Counted from the stretch's first letter, positions 7,544 through 16,540 are shown. The stretch is DNA of 64,000 nt from Niastella populi (GCF_002078015.1 NZ_LWBP01000100.1:106911-170910); one strand, 5' to 3'. Numbers and translations are program-made. Notes: generated by a model from the letters alone, not told the origin.

Positions 7544-8654
7544 TATCCATGAATGTAATTTGAACGCCTGTAGCCGATGCCACATCCGTTTTTATCAATG
7601 TGAGCAGCTTTTGAATTTCCTTATAGGCCGCTTCCACGTTCGAAGGCGCATTGGTAATTGTTGCCGATAACGGATCGGGCAATGCTTCCAGTTTGGAGAT
7701 CACCATATCGAACTGGGCAGTTACCTGGCCGGCGAGGTCCTGTTTTTTCAGCGCAACCAGGTAATCGGAAAAACCTTTACCGCTGCCGCCGCCTGTAAAG
7801 ATCTTTTTCAGGTTCCGAACGCTTTCCTGTGCCAGCGCCGATGAATTACCCGCGAAATACGCTTCCACTTTCGTAGGGAAAGCGGTGCCGTTCGACTGTT
7901 TGCCAAACGGCCAGCCGATACGCGGGCCCTTAAGTACATCGAGGTAATAAGCGAGGTTGTTGATCATATTACCGATGGGGCTGCCCACATTGGTTTTTGT
8001 GTTGCTTATGAAATCCGCGCGGTAGGCCATCCAGTCGTTGTTCACTTTATCGACCAGTAACTTCAGCCGGCTTACCACATCTTTTGCATATTTGACCCGG
8101 GCGGCGGAGTTGGCGTCGAACTTTTGAATGGCGTTGGGGCCAAAGAAAAGATAATTGATGGCGGCAAAACCCTGCGCATAAAATGTGTTGCGCACGTATT
8201 GGGTAAGGTCATAATTGCCGGAACCGATATTGTTTTCGATGGTTGTGCTGTCGATAGAAAAACCGGTCAGTTCGCCGTTGGTATTGAAATTATAATCGAG
8301 CCCGCCGTTAAAATTCAGGTACACATCCAATGCGGCAACTACGGCCGGACCAAAATTGAATGCCTCTACCCTGGTGAACTGAAGATGCAATTGTTTATAT
8401 GCATCGAGCAGGGCCTGCTGGTTGGCCGTATTCCGCGTAGTGAGGAAGGTGTTGGCGAGCGTTTCGAAACTGTTCACTTTTTCCTGCAGCGATCTATAGG
8501 CAGGAAGAATGAGCTCATCGGCATAGTGGGTGAGCATACCGGTTTTATCGAAACCGTTATCGGCATCGCCCCCGTCATCGCCGCCTTTGCTGCAAAAAAT
8601 GCCTGCTGTTAACGCTACAGCAGCCAGGAACGAGAGTAGAAGTGACCTTTTCAT
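7530..8654 (-). CDS. Imelysin family lipoprotein
   Basis: This 374-residue protein begins with a signal peptide and lipobox ending at Cys21 ('AGIFC'). It is followed by a long helical domain of the imelysin (peptidase M75/IrpA/EfeO-like) family: 'YADELILPAYRSLQEKVNSF', 'AYKQLHLQFTRVEAFNFGPA', 'YFAGNSSALAQESVRNLKKI'. Imelysins are iron-regulated periplasmic or surface lipoproteins linked to iron uptake; peptidase activity is doubtful. It sits between the DUF4856 lipoprotein (81 bp upstream) and HTTM (overlapping), in the same transcription unit as the FecA-like receptor. Confidence 0.85.
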   Translation of the reverse strand: MKRSLLLSFLAAVALTAGIFCSKGGDDGGDADNGFDKTGMLTHYADELILPAYRSLQEKVNSFETLANTFLTTRNTANQQALLDAYKQLHLQFTRVEAFNFGPAVVAALDVYLNFNGGLDYNFNTNGELTGFSIDSTTIENNIGSGNYDLTQYVRNTFYAQGFAAINYLFFGPNAIQKFDANSAARVKYAKDVVSRLKLLVDKVNNDWMAYRADFISNTKTNVGSPIGNMINNLAYYLDVLKGPRIGWPFGKQSNGTAFPTKVEAYFAGNSSALAQESVRNLKKIFTGGGSGKGFSDYLVALKKQDLAGQVTAQFDMVISKLEALPDPLSATITNAPSNVEAAYKEIQKLLTLIKTDVASATGVQITFMDNDGD

Positions 8655-8735
8655 GTGATGTTTTTATACCCTTTATAAAATGAGTAAACTCCCGGCAATA
8701 CACCGGGAGCTTAGTTCTATTGGTTAACAACTATA

Positions 8736-9839
8736 TTATGGTTGCAACTGGCCATAGGTTGTAGTGAGGATCTGTTGTACCTGTTTCAGTTTGGTGAAAC
8801 TGGCATCGTTGATAAGCGCATACAGATTCTGATTCAATCCCAGGATACCAACCAGGGTTTGATAATTGGATGCGGAGAGTTTGCTGGTTGAAGCGCGGTG
8901 TTTCAACGCAACGATAAAACCGCAGCCTTCCGACAGTTCGTGTAACTGGGCTACTTTATCGGTTTTTGCCTGCGGGCTTGTTACGTAATAGTAACAGGCG
9001 GCGGCCAGTGTTTTTTCGAGGTATTCTTTAATGGTGGCACTGGCCGCGTCGCGTACTTTATAATCCTTTGCGGCAATGGCAGCACGGCCTTTGCGGAATG
9101 CTTCGAAAATGATGCCGCCGGCTTTGATATATTTTCCCCTTTCGGCAAAATAGCCGCCGATGGCCAGCGGTCTTTCCGGATCTGTGCCCGCATATGATTT
9201 TGTAGTATCGTAATTGGCGGGGATGCCCACATAGCCGAATGCCAGATCCCACTCATGTTCCATGGCCGTGCCTTTTCCGGGCATTACGGTATTGTTATCG
9301 GCATTAACCGCCGCATCGAGGTGGGCGTTCACTTTCGACAGCGCCAGTGCGCCCATCATTCCCTTGGCAACACCCTGGTTGTATTCAAAACCTGCGAAAT
9401 TGAACAGGCGGCTGCCCTGTTTGCCGGGTTTGCCTTCGGCGCCTGCGGTGTTATAGAACTGGCTTACAACCACCATCGAATCGGCCATGGCCTTAATTAC
9501 AGCCGGGTCGGCGGTGTTGGTCGACAGTTTGAACCCCGATGCATTCAGTTGGACCGCGGTATTGGGCAGGTTGGTGATGAACTCGTTAGTAAATCCATTG
9601 TTGGTGTTGTTCCACAGGTAGTTTACGGTATCCTGGCTCAACTGGCGGCTGGCGCTTCTGCCGAGGTAGAACTGGAAACCCTGCCACATATTGATGGAAG
9701 CAGTGGCCTCGGCAAACTCAGCATTGCTAAAGTTGTAAGAACCAGGCACATCGTAGGGAGCAATATCATCGTCTTTATCGCAAGCGCTAACAAATACAGA
9801 ACATACAATTACAGTAAGTGTCAGTGTCCTTTTTTTCAT
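8736..9839 (-). CDS. DUF4856 lipoprotein
   Basis: The 367-residue protein has a signal peptide with lipobox Cys20 ('SVFVSAC') and a DKDDD linker. The body ('ASINMWQGFQFYLGRSASRQ', 'GTAMEHEWDLAFGYVGIP', 'AFRKGRAAIAAKDY') matches what I know as DUF4856, a helical family usually found next to imelysins in Bacteroidota. It is the first gene of the minus-strand iron-type cluster; two 10-bp palindromes lie in its upstream region (9917-9937). Function unproven; a surface or periplasmic iron-handling role is inferred from context. Confidence 0.75.
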   Translation of the reverse strand: MKKRTLTLTVIVCSVFVSACDKDDDIAPYDVPGSYNFSNAEFAEATASINMWQGFQFYLGRSASRQLSQDTVNYLWNNTNNGFTNEFITNLPNTAVQLNASGFKLSTNTADPAVIKAMADSMVVVSQFYNTAGAEGKPGKQGSRLFNFAGFEYNQGVAKGMMGALALSKVNAHLDAAVNADNNTVMPGKGTAMEHEWDLAFGYVGIPANYDTTKSYAGTDPERPLAIGGYFAERGKYIKAGGIIFEAFRKGRAAIAAKDYKVRDAASATIKEYLEKTLAAACYYYVTSPQAKTDKVAQLHELSEGCGFIVALKHRASTSKLSASNYQTLVGILGLNQNLYALINDASFTKLKQVQQILTTTYGQLQP

Positions 9840-9912
9840 GAGTTACTAGTTTCGGTGTTACTTTAAATTTCATGCAAAGCAAAAGGACTGGCGCCGCAAG
9901 TTGTTTCGAGAA

Positions 9913-9941
9913 CGGGAAATCGATTTACCCGATCGGGAAAT
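9913..9941. promoter_or_regulatory. Twin palindromes upstream of the imelysin cluster, candidate operator
   Basis: AAATCGATTT (9917-9926) and CCCGATCGGG (9928-9937) are each perfect 10-bp palindromes. They are enclosed by a direct repeat CGGGAAAT at 9913 and 9934, spaced 21 bp or two helical turns. The site is 74-102 bp upstream of the first gene of the cluster. It does not look like a Fur box. Regulator unknown. Confidence 0.35.
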
Positions 9942-10155
9942 ACATTAGCAAAAAATAATAATCGTAAAAAAGGAGATGTATTACGCAGCATGTAGACCGG
10001 AGGTTGCCGGGAACGTAAAATTTATTTTAAATAGTAACCCGGCCTTGCGTATGGCAGCGGGTGGCGTGCGCCGTGTAGCCTGAAAAGCGTGGCGTTAAGC
10101 CCTGCGCGTTGGATCCCCCTTCAGGGGCCGGGAGCGTGTGAGATGGCTATAAAAG

Positions 10156-10298
10156 AAAAAAGGTCCTCTGTAGAAACAGCCGACCTCTAACGATTGCTTG
10201 CCATATGAAAAAAAACGTAAAATCTGATTTGGGTGAAGCTTTCGCTTCGTGGTAGCTTTCTTCTCTTTCTTTGCTTCTTGCCGTGCTACCGTTGTTGA
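10156..10298 (-). ncRNA. Candidate structured small RNA, copy 2
   Basis: On the minus strand a TACTTTTA element (10304-10311) leads into about 143 nt with the same stems as copy 1: GGTAGC/GCTACC (10285-10290 with 10251-10256, one pair longer than in copy 1), GAAGC/GCTTC with a 4-nt loop (10235-10248, against 3 nt in copy 1), and the terminal hairpin 10161-10186 followed by U residues. Loop changes with stems kept are what one expects of a functional RNA. It could instead be processed from the 3' end of the upstream lipoprotein mRNA, whose stop is only 70 bp from the repeat edge. Confidence 0.5.
10161..10186 (-). terminator. Intrinsic terminator of candidate small RNA, copy 2
   Basis: The hairpin (arms 10161-10171 and 10176-10186, loop AGAA) is identical to copy 1 and is followed on the minus strand by a U run (complement of 10156-10161). 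It could also end transcripts of the lipoprotein gene at 10503-11258. Confidence 0.6.
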
Positions 10299-10502
10299 TG
10301 ATGTAAAAGTACAGCGCCGGTTTCCGCCCTCATAATCAGGTTTTTTGAGATTTTATGATGCCAAACCCGTTGCGCGGTTTGCAAAAACGTTATCCGGCAA
10401 GCATTACAGCCGAATTTCGCTTTGGTCTCCAGCGTAAAAAATGCTCATTTATCGTTGAAATATCCGGTTCTTTCAGGCTTGTATAGGTAACGCCATGCGG
10501 GT

Positions 10503-11258
10503 TTACTCATAGGTATAACTTTTCACCATTACCCTGCCATCGCTGGCTACGGTTTTTTCGCTGGTAAGCCTTTTCTTATCATCGAAGGTATAACTGTGCT
10601 CTATGGTTTTGGTTGCATTGAAACGGGTGGAATATGTATGTGTAGGCAGTTTTTCGGGCGCGGGAATATAATCGGGCTCCAAGCGGGCAGTGTTTAAAAA
10701 TTCCGCATCATAGCGATACGTGGTTTCGGCTGAACTTTCTGTTTTCCTTGTAAGCGTTCCATTTATATCATACACATAATTGATGATATTATATACAAAA
10801 GGAGGTAAGATGTAAGAGTGCATATATTCCTTTTGTTTTACGAGCCTGTTGTCACTGTCATAAAAGTACTTAAACGCAATGGTATCCTTCATGATGTTAT
10901 ACTGGTAAACACTGTCAACCATTCCCAATTCACCATCGATGAAATAGTCGCGGTGCAGCGTAACCTTGTTATCTTCTATGTGCTCGTAAGTAAAGGCATT
11001 ATTGTTGACATACTGGTATACGTAGCGGTGGCCGGGTTTGTTAACCGATATTACACTGGTAATACGGCCCTGGCCGTCATAGCTTACATTAAATTTTTCC
11101 ACTACATGACCAATTCCCACTGCGGTGATGTCTTCGGTATAGGTTGTTAACTTTTGGGGGCCGCTAACGCCACCGGTCGACTCTTTTTTACAGGCGGTAT
11201 TGAGTACAAACAGGGATATAACCAAAGAAAGGGCTGATACTTTTGCTTTTCGGAACAT
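10503..11258 (-). CDS. Lipoprotein with YD-like repeats, function unknown
   Basis: The 251-residue protein has a signal peptide and lipobox Cys ('LFVLNTAC', residue 23) followed by KKES. The body alternates strands with recurring 'Y.YD..GR' and 'YTFDDKKRLT' motifs, similar to the YD-repeat/DUF4595-type beta proteins common as lipoproteins in this phylum. Examples are 'VSYDGQGRITSV', 'YFYDSDNRLVKQ', 'YVYDINGTLTRK' and 'YTFDDKKRLTSEK'. It stands alone, with no obvious partner. Its stop lies just upstream of the dispersed repeat copy 2. Confidence 0.65.
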   Translation of the reverse strand: MFRKAKVSALSLVISLFVLNTACKKESTGGVSGPQKLTTYTEDITAVGIGHVVEKFNVSYDGQGRITSVISVNKPGHRYVYQYVNNNAFTYEHIEDNKVTLHRDYFIDGELGMVDSVYQYNIMKDTIAFKYFYDSDNRLVKQKEYMHSYILPPFVYNIINYVYDINGTLTRKTESSAETTYRYDAEFLNTARLEPDYIPAPEKLPTHTYSTRFNATKTIEHSYTFDDKKRLTSEKTVASDGRVMVKSYTYE

Positions 11259-11397
11259 AGGGAATTTGATTGACCGGTGCGAAACTATAAAAAATAACTA
11301 TAACGCACCATGCCAACCCATAAGTGTGTCGTTTAGGGCTTTTTTCGTGCAGTTTTGGCAATAAGTGTAGTAATAGCCACCTACCAGCCATTTACTA

Positions 11398-11751
11398 TTA
11401 ACTACCAGCCTTCGACAAATGCCGCGCAATAACCTTCGGATCGATGGCTGCATGCGAAGAGGTATAAACTACCTTTTTATCTTTCAGCAAAATGATCTGC
11501 GGGCTCTGGTGGGTAACCTTCAGCTCCTGGGCAACCAGGTTAGAGATGGGACGAAAAGACAACAGATCGAGGTAATGAAAATCGGCCTTGCCTGCTATGT
11601 GATCATCGAAACCCAGTTCGAGGCGATATTTAGCATGGGCGCTGATGCCACAGGAAGTACTGTCTTTGAAAATGATCTGCGGCTTATCTGCAGAGTTTTC
11701 CAAAAGGGTATAGAAGTGCTCTTTCTCAGTTACGCTTTTCCAACTATTCAT
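11398..11751 (-). CDS. ytxJ: Bacillithiol-system redox-active protein YtxJ
   Basis: The 117-residue thioredoxin-fold protein has one active-site-like cysteine in 'STSCGIS' (Cys34). It has a typical 'KPQIIFKDSTSCGISAHA' strand-helix start and the cis-Pro-like 'HQSPQIILLKDKKVVYTSSH' segment. YtxJ proteins (DUF2847) are proposed monothiol bacilliredoxins that remove bacillithiol from protein cysteines in the cytoplasm; bacillithiol is known in Bacteroidota. A TATTTTTG -7 element ends only 5 nt before the ATG, so the mRNA may be leaderless. Confidence 0.8.
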   Translation of the reverse strand: MNSWKSVTEKEHFYTLLENSADKPQIIFKDSTSCGISAHAKYRLELGFDDHIAGKADFHYLDLLSFRPISNLVAQELKVTHQSPQIILLKDKKVVYTSSHAAIDPKVIARHLSKAGS

Positions 11752-11755
11752 GGTG

Positions 11756-11763
11756 CAAAAATA
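11756..11763 (-). promoter_or_regulatory. -7 element TATTTTTG of ytxJ, almost at the start codon
   Basis: The element is an exact TAnnTTTG match on the minus strand, with its last base 5 nt upstream of the ATG at 11751. The transcription start should fall at or within a base or two of the start codon. Confidence 0.45.
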
Positions 11764-12032
11764 CGCAATAAGTAGAAATTATCAGAAACGCCGCCTGCCA
11801 TTGTCACAGCGCTGTAAATGGCAAAGCTTATGCGCCTGTAATCAGGCAGATACGATGCCTGCTTAAATAAACCTAAAATACCCGATAAATTGTGTTACCT
11901 TCACCAGAAGCAGGTCTGCACATTAACATTTCTTTCACCACCTCTGATAGATAATATTAGCTATAATAATGCTTCTCTTTATTTACCGGCAGTAAAATCT
12001 ATGTCCGGATCAGAGTTAAATTTTAAAAAAAT

Positions 12033-12485
12033 ATGGGTAAATCTCAGGAGACAACTAACAAAAGAGAAAGAGAAAAACAAAAAGCCAGAAAACAACAGGA
12101 AAAGAGGGAGAAGATGCAGGAGCGGAAGCAGAACAAAGAAAAGGGCGGCAAATCCCTTAACGACATGATCGCCTACCTCGATGAAAACGGAAATATTTCA
12201 GCTACTCCACCAGATCCACGAAAGAAGCGTGTCTTCAACCAGGAAGAAATACATGTAAGCGTTCCCAAGCTTGAACAAAGACAAAAGGAAGCAAAAAGAA
12301 CAGGCGTTGTCACTTATTATAATCACGTCAAGGGTTTTGGCTTCATCAATGACGATGAAAGCAAACAACGGATATTCTTACACAACAGCAACCTTTCCGG
12401 AATTATCAATGAAAATGACCGGGTACAATACGAGATCGAAAATAGTCTCAAGGGACCAGGCGCAGTGAACATCATAAAGATCTAA
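12033..12485 (+). CDS. Cold-shock domain protein with basic N-terminal extension
   Basis: The 150-residue protein has an N-terminal 45 residues almost entirely of K, R, E and Q, predicted as a charged helix. A linker follows, then a cold-shock domain at about 87-150 with RNP1 'KGFGFI' and RNP2-like 'RIFLHNSNL'. It probably binds single-stranded RNA or DNA and may act as an RNA chaperone. The start ATG at 12033 follows an A-rich tract; an overlapping +1 frame is a shadow. Similar long-form cold-shock proteins occur widely in Bacteroidota. Confidence 0.85.
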   Translation: MGKSQETTNKREREKQKARKQQEKREKMQERKQNKEKGGKSLNDMIAYLDENGNISATPPDPRKKRVFNQEEIHVSVPKLEQRQKEAKRTGVVTYYNHVKGFGFINDDESKQRIFLHNSNLSGIINENDRVQYEIENSLKGPGAVNIIKI

Positions 12486-12675
12486 CTATAATTTACCGCC
12501 AGGTGTATACTGTCATCCCTGGCGGGATTGTGCTTTTGTTAACACCTTAATGTTTATCTTACACTTTCAGAATTTGTAAATAGTTTCTTTCATTCCCCCA
12601 CTTCATCTCACAATTCAAGTGGACTTGTAAAAATCAGTTTCCACATTCTCTATTTTAATTCAACCGAAAATTGTC

Positions 12676-13395
12676 ATGGCATTAATTATTGTATTAGTGG
12701 GGTTATGGTATTTGTCGTTATTTTTTCAAACGTTCTTCCAGCACAGGTATGCGGCACACGGCGCGTTCACCATGAACAAGTTCTGGGAACGCGTATTTTT
12801 TTTATTTACTTACCTGGCACAGGGCTCTTCGTATATGAGCCCAAGGGCATATGCCATCATGCATCGGATGCACCACGCTTACACCGATACAGATAAAGAC
12901 CCGCATTCACCCAGTTATTCAAAAAACATTTTCAGCATGATGTGGCGTACGCGGAATATTTACAGCGCCATATTCAAAGGAAAAATAACGATCGAGGAAC
13001 GTTTTACAAAAAACATTCCCGACTGGCCCCTGTTCGACAAATGGGCCCACAGTACATTTTCAAGGCTTTTATGGGCCGCAGGGTACACGTTACTGTTCAT
13101 TTTCCTTACGCCAACACTTTGGCTGTTATTGTTATTGCCGGTCGTAATGTCAATGGGCGCTTTTCACGGAGCTATCATCAACTGGTTCGCCCATAAATAT
13201 GGTTACATAAATTTCAGATTGAAGAACACTTCCCAAAACCTGATATCTGTTGATCTGTTGATGCTGGGAGAGGCTTATCATAACAATCACCATAAACAAC
13301 CATCATCTATCAATTTTGGCAAACGCTGGCACGAAATAGATCCGGTGTTTCATGTAATACGTTTTTTAGCCTGGTGCCGTATCATAAAACTGTAA
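12676..13395 (+). CDS. Acyl-CoA / fatty acid desaturase
   Basis: The 239-residue membrane di-iron enzyme carries the three histidine boxes of the family: HRYAAH (His23-His28), HRMHH ('IMHRMHHAYTDTDKDPHSP') and HNNHH near residue 210. Hydrophobic helices flank the boxes. It should introduce a double bond into membrane acyl chains, using O2 and an electron donor. It lies between a cold-shock protein and two RRM proteins, all plausible cold-adaptation genes, though each seems to be its own transcription unit. Confidence 0.85.
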   Translation: MALIIVLVGLWYLSLFFQTFFQHRYAAHGAFTMNKFWERVFFLFTYLAQGSSYMSPRAYAIMHRMHHAYTDTDKDPHSPSYSKNIFSMMWRTRNIYSAIFKGKITIEERFTKNIPDWPLFDKWAHSTFSRLLWAAGYTLLFIFLTPTLWLLLLLPVVMSMGAFHGAIINWFAHKYGYINFRLKNTSQNLISVDLLMLGEAYHNNHHKQPSSINFGKRWHEIDPVFHVIRFLAWCRIIKL

Positions 13396-13522
13396 TACTA
13401 CCCCTCACCGTAAAATAAATTAGATATACCGGAACTAAAGGATTAACTTTCATATAATCCCCCTTATACGGCTTATTCGTATCTACAGAAAAAGCCTGCT
13501 CACAGTAAAAAAATTATGTTAT

Positions 13523-13759
13523 ATGAATATCATGGTTAGTAATTTAAACAAGCTGACTACAGCATCGCATTTGCTGGATCTTTTCATTCCGTTCGGACTG
13601 GTGAAGTCTGTAAAAATTGTGAGGAAAGATAACAACGGGCTTTCCCAGGGGATGGGCTTTATAAAAATGGATAACTTTTCAGGAAGTTCAGCGATAAGAG
13701 GATTGCATGATATGCGGTTTATGAACTCCTATATTGAAGTATATGAAGTGCGGATGTAG
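13523..13759 (+). CDS. Small RRM RNA-binding protein
   Basis: This 78-residue single RNA-recognition-motif protein carries RNP2 'IMVSNL' at residues 3-8 and RNP1-like 'QGMGFIKM' near residue 47. The usual C-terminal basic/Gly-rich tail is missing and RNP1 lacks the first aromatic, so binding may be weaker. It converges with a canonical RRM gene on the other strand 88 bp away, suggesting an old duplication with divergence. Confidence 0.75.
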   Translation: MNIMVSNLNKLTTASHLLDLFIPFGLVKSVKIVRKDNNGLSQGMGFIKMDNFSGSSAIRGLHDMRFMNSYIEVYEVRM

Positions 13760-13808
13760 CTTTTACACCTAACAGATCTTACCACGCTGTGGTAAATAAT
13801 GATAAAAG

Positions 13809-13840
13809 AAAAAAGGGCAGCTAAAAACTGCCCTTTTAAA
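13809..13840. terminator. Bidirectional terminator between two RRM genes
   Basis: GGGCAG and CTGCCC pair around CTAAAAA (13815-13833), with an A run on the left and TTTT on the right. It therefore serves both convergent genes. Confidence 0.8.
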
Positions 13841-13847
13841 ATAATTA

Positions 13848-14180
13848 CTAATACCTGTTCTTATTATAACTGTTGGCATTATTGTACTTATCATCGTCAT
13901 TTCTACGAAATGGGTTGGTGCTTCTACCGGTTCTTTCACCTTTTTCTTTCGCTTCCGATACCCTGATAGCGCGTCCTTCAACCATTGCTCCATCCAATTC
14001 TGAAATAGCCTTCTTAGACTCTTCTTCATTGGCCATTTCAACAAACCCAAAGCCTCTTGACTGGCCGGTTGTTCTATCATTGATAATTTTTACAGAGGTA
14101 ATTTCTCCATAAGAAGCAAAAAAAGCTCTTAAGTCTTCATCCTGTACGTTGAAGCTTAAGTTTGAAACGTAAATGTTCAT
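13848..14180 (-). CDS. RRM RNA-binding protein with Arg/Asn tail
   Basis: This 110-residue protein has a canonical RRM at 1-80, with RNP2 'IYVSNL' and RNP1 'SRGFGFVEM'. A hydrophilic tail rich in R, N, D and K follows ('RRNDDDKYNNANSYNKNRY'). Such proteins resemble cyanobacterial and plant glycine-rich cold-induced RNA-binding proteins. The upstream region holds a direct repeat of TTTGCATCAA read on the minus strand near 14272-14291. Confidence 0.85.
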   Translation of the reverse strand: MNIYVSNLSFNVQDEDLRAFFASYGEITSVKIINDRTTGQSRGFGFVEMANEEESKKAISELDGAMVEGRAIRVSEAKEKGERTGRSTNPFRRNDDDKYNNANSYNKNRY

Positions 14181-14373
14181 ACTTAATAAATTTAATTTGA
14201 TAAACGTGAGAGAGCAAAGAGTAAGAGACTAATTAAGATGCAGATAAATGGCAGAATAATTAACGGTTACTTGATGCAAATTGATGCAAAGGCTCAACCA
14301 CCAACTAAAGATAGGCTATATTTCAATAGGAAAGGCAAAAAGTTTTATTTATTTATAATTCTTCTTTCGCCGG

Positions 14374-16524
14374 CTATTCTATCTCCGGCTCAAACCTGTC
14401 ATTCAATTTCAGCTTTCCTTCCGTTTCTGTGTCAGCGCCTGTAAGCTTCCAGCCTTTTGCCTTACCGGTTTTTCCTTTGGTGAGCAGGTCGGTGATCTGT
14501 TTGTCGCTTAACTTTTTCCCAAATACTTCAAACGGCAATTTAAAACCGCATACTTTGAAGTTAGCGCAGCCCCAGGCGGTATTTCCCTTTTTCAACGGAT
14601 GCGATTTGCATTTGGGACATTGTTGTTCTTCTATTACGACTGCCTTTTTCGGTTCTTTTGGTTTGGCTTCTTTTTTCGGTTTATCTTCTTTTTCGTTTTC
14701 CTTTTCCTTTTTCCCCGACTGGTCTTCAGCTACAGTGATGATCTTATAGTTAGCCGTTTTTACCTCAGCGGTAAGATCGATCACCATCTGCTTCAGTTCC
14801 TGCTTAAAGGTATCGATAGCATATTCACCTTTTTCAATAAGCCGAAGTTTGCGTTCCCATATACCTGTGAGCTCGGGGCTTTTCAGCAGTTCCGTTTGAA
14901 TGGTATCAATAAGATCGATACCGGTTTGCGTGGCAAAAATATTCTTCTTACGTTTCTCTATATACTTTCGCCGGAACAGCGTTTCTATAATGTTCGCCCG
15001 GGTCGACGGCCGGCCGATCCCGTTATCTTTCAACAGCTCGCGCATTTCCTCGTCATCTACCTGTTTACCCGCCGTTTCCATGGCACGCAACAAACTGGCC
15101 TCGGTATATGGTTTGGGCGGTGTGGTTTTTCCTTTATGTATCCGTGGGGTATGCGGTCCGCTTTCGCCTACGGTAAATACCGGCAATATCTTTTCTTCTT
15201 CCTCTTCTTTTTCTTTATCCTCTTTCTTCGTACTCACGTCATTGGCATACACTTCCTTCCAGCCCGGCTCGAGGATCTGTTTACCGGTTACTTTAAACGG
15301 CACCTGCCCTACCTTACCCAATACCGTAGTGTTCGAGATCTTACACTCAGGATAGAATACCGCGATGAAACGCCTTGCCACCAGGTCGTAGATGCGCTTT
15401 TCTTCGGGCGCCAGGTTCGACGGGTATACCCCTGTAGGAATAATGGCATGGTGATCGGTAACCTTTTTATCGTCGAAAACCGTTTTGAGTTTGGGAATGG
15501 GATTGGCCAGCACCGGCGCAATCAGTGCGGCATACGGCGTCATATCCCTCAGAATGCCTTCCACTTTCGGGTACATATCATCGGGGAGATAAGTGGTATC
15601 TACGCGTGGATAGGTTACCATCTTTTTCTCGTACAGGTTCTGGATGTATTTCAATGTATCGTCGGCCGAGTAGGCAAATTTCTTATTGGCTTCCACCTGT
15701 AATGCCGTAAGGTCGAACAGGCGGGGATTGCCTTCTTTTCCTTCCTTCTTTTCAAAGGAAGTGATCTCAAAGGGATGCTCCTTCAGGTAGGCCAGTCCTT
15801 TTTCGGCACGGTCCTGCACCTTTATACGATCGATGGCGGCCGTGAATTCGGTTTCGCGGTAAATGGTCTTTAATTCCCAGTATTCTTCCGATTGAAAGGC
15901 ATTGATCTCTTTTTGCCGCGCCACGATCATGGCCAGGGTGGGCGTTTGTACCCGGCCAATGGAAAGCACCGTTTTTCCCTGGGCAAATTTTTTGGTGAAC
16001 AGGCGGGTAGCGTTCATGCCCAGCAGCCAGTCGCCGATGGCACGGGCGCTGCCCGCTGCATACAGGTTGTCGTACTGGCTCGCTTCTTTCAGCTTTTGAA
16101 AACCTTCACGTATGGCCTGCTCGGTAAGGGAGGAGATCCACAATCGCTTTACAGGCGCAGTGCACTGGGCTTTCAGCAATACCCAGCGCTGAATAAGCTC
16201 GCCCTCCTGGCCGGCGTCACCACAGTTGATCACCTCTTCACATTGCGTCACCAGCTGCTCTATTATTTTGAATTGCTTTTGAACGCCTTCGTTATTGATG
16301 AGTTTGATGCCGAAACTGGGCGGTATCATGGGAAGGTCTTCCAGCCGCCAGTATTTCCACTGTTCGGTATAGTCGTGGGGCTCCTTCAGGGTACAAAAAT
16401 GCCCGAAGGTCCAGGTAACCTGATAGCCGTTGCCTTCAAGGTAACCCTCCTTACGTTCTTTGGCGCCTATCACCGCTGCAATGTCCCTGGCCACGCTGGG
16501 CTTTTCAGCAATGCAAACCTTCAT
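14374..16524 (-). CDS. topB: DNA topoisomerase III
   Basis: This is a 716-residue type IA topoisomerase. It has a Toprim domain at 1-135 with Glu7 ('IAEKPS') and the acidic 'GDAGQEGEL' motif (103-110), the 'SIGRVQTPTLAMIV' block at 188-201, and the catalytic tyrosine Tyr305 in 'MVTYPRVDTTYL'. A Lys/Glu-rich linker (about 615-645) leads to a C-terminal zinc-ribbon-like module ('CPKCKSHPLKKGNTAWGC'). It relaxes negative supercoils and decatenates single-stranded junctions. The usual Arg of the DAGREGE motif is Gln here, which may be a lineage trait. An exact -7 element lies 17 bp upstream. Confidence 0.92.
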   Translation of the reverse strand: MKVCIAEKPSVARDIAAVIGAKERKEGYLEGNGYQVTWTFGHFCTLKEPHDYTEQWKYWRLEDLPMIPPSFGIKLINNEGVQKQFKIIEQLVTQCEEVINCGDAGQEGELIQRWVLLKAQCTAPVKRLWISSLTEQAIREGFQKLKEASQYDNLYAAGSARAIGDWLLGMNATRLFTKKFAQGKTVLSIGRVQTPTLAMIVARQKEINAFQSEEYWELKTIYRETEFTAAIDRIKVQDRAEKGLAYLKEHPFEITSFEKKEGKEGNPRLFDLTALQVEANKKFAYSADDTLKYIQNLYEKKMVTYPRVDTTYLPDDMYPKVEGILRDMTPYAALIAPVLANPIPKLKTVFDDKKVTDHHAIIPTGVYPSNLAPEEKRIYDLVARRFIAVFYPECKISNTTVLGKVGQVPFKVTGKQILEPGWKEVYANDVSTKKEDKEKEEEEEKILPVFTVGESGPHTPRIHKGKTTPPKPYTEASLLRAMETAGKQVDDEEMRELLKDNGIGRPSTRANIIETLFRRKYIEKRKKNIFATQTGIDLIDTIQTELLKSPELTGIWERKLRLIEKGEYAIDTFKQELKQMVIDLTAEVKTANYKIITVAEDQSGKKEKENEKEDKPKKEAKPKEPKKAVVIEEQQCPKCKSHPLKKGNTAWGCANFKVCGFKLPFEVFGKKLSDKQITDLLTKGKTGKAKGWKLTGADTETEGKLKLNDRFEPEIE

Positions 16525-16540
16525 AGTAGATTAAAGTGCG

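Larger units (their letters stand above)
10124..10434. repeat. Dispersed intergenic repeat, copy 2 (pair with 1599-1908)
   Basis: This is the second copy of the roughly 310-bp intergenic repeat. The core 10147-10230 is almost base-for-base the same as 1620-1703. Differences cluster in predicted loops and in the outer part beyond 10320. It follows the 3' end of the minus-strand lipoprotein gene at 10503. Confidence 0.75.

Noticed and set aside
7544..7585. Upstream start of the HTTM gene
   Set aside because: It would overlap the imelysin coding end by 56 bases, while the ATGATG at 7543 gives the usual short overlap.
14599..15702. A 367-codon plus-strand frame
   Set aside because: It lies wholly antisense to topoisomerase III, has odd Phe-rich composition from its Lys/Glu linker, and shows no family features.
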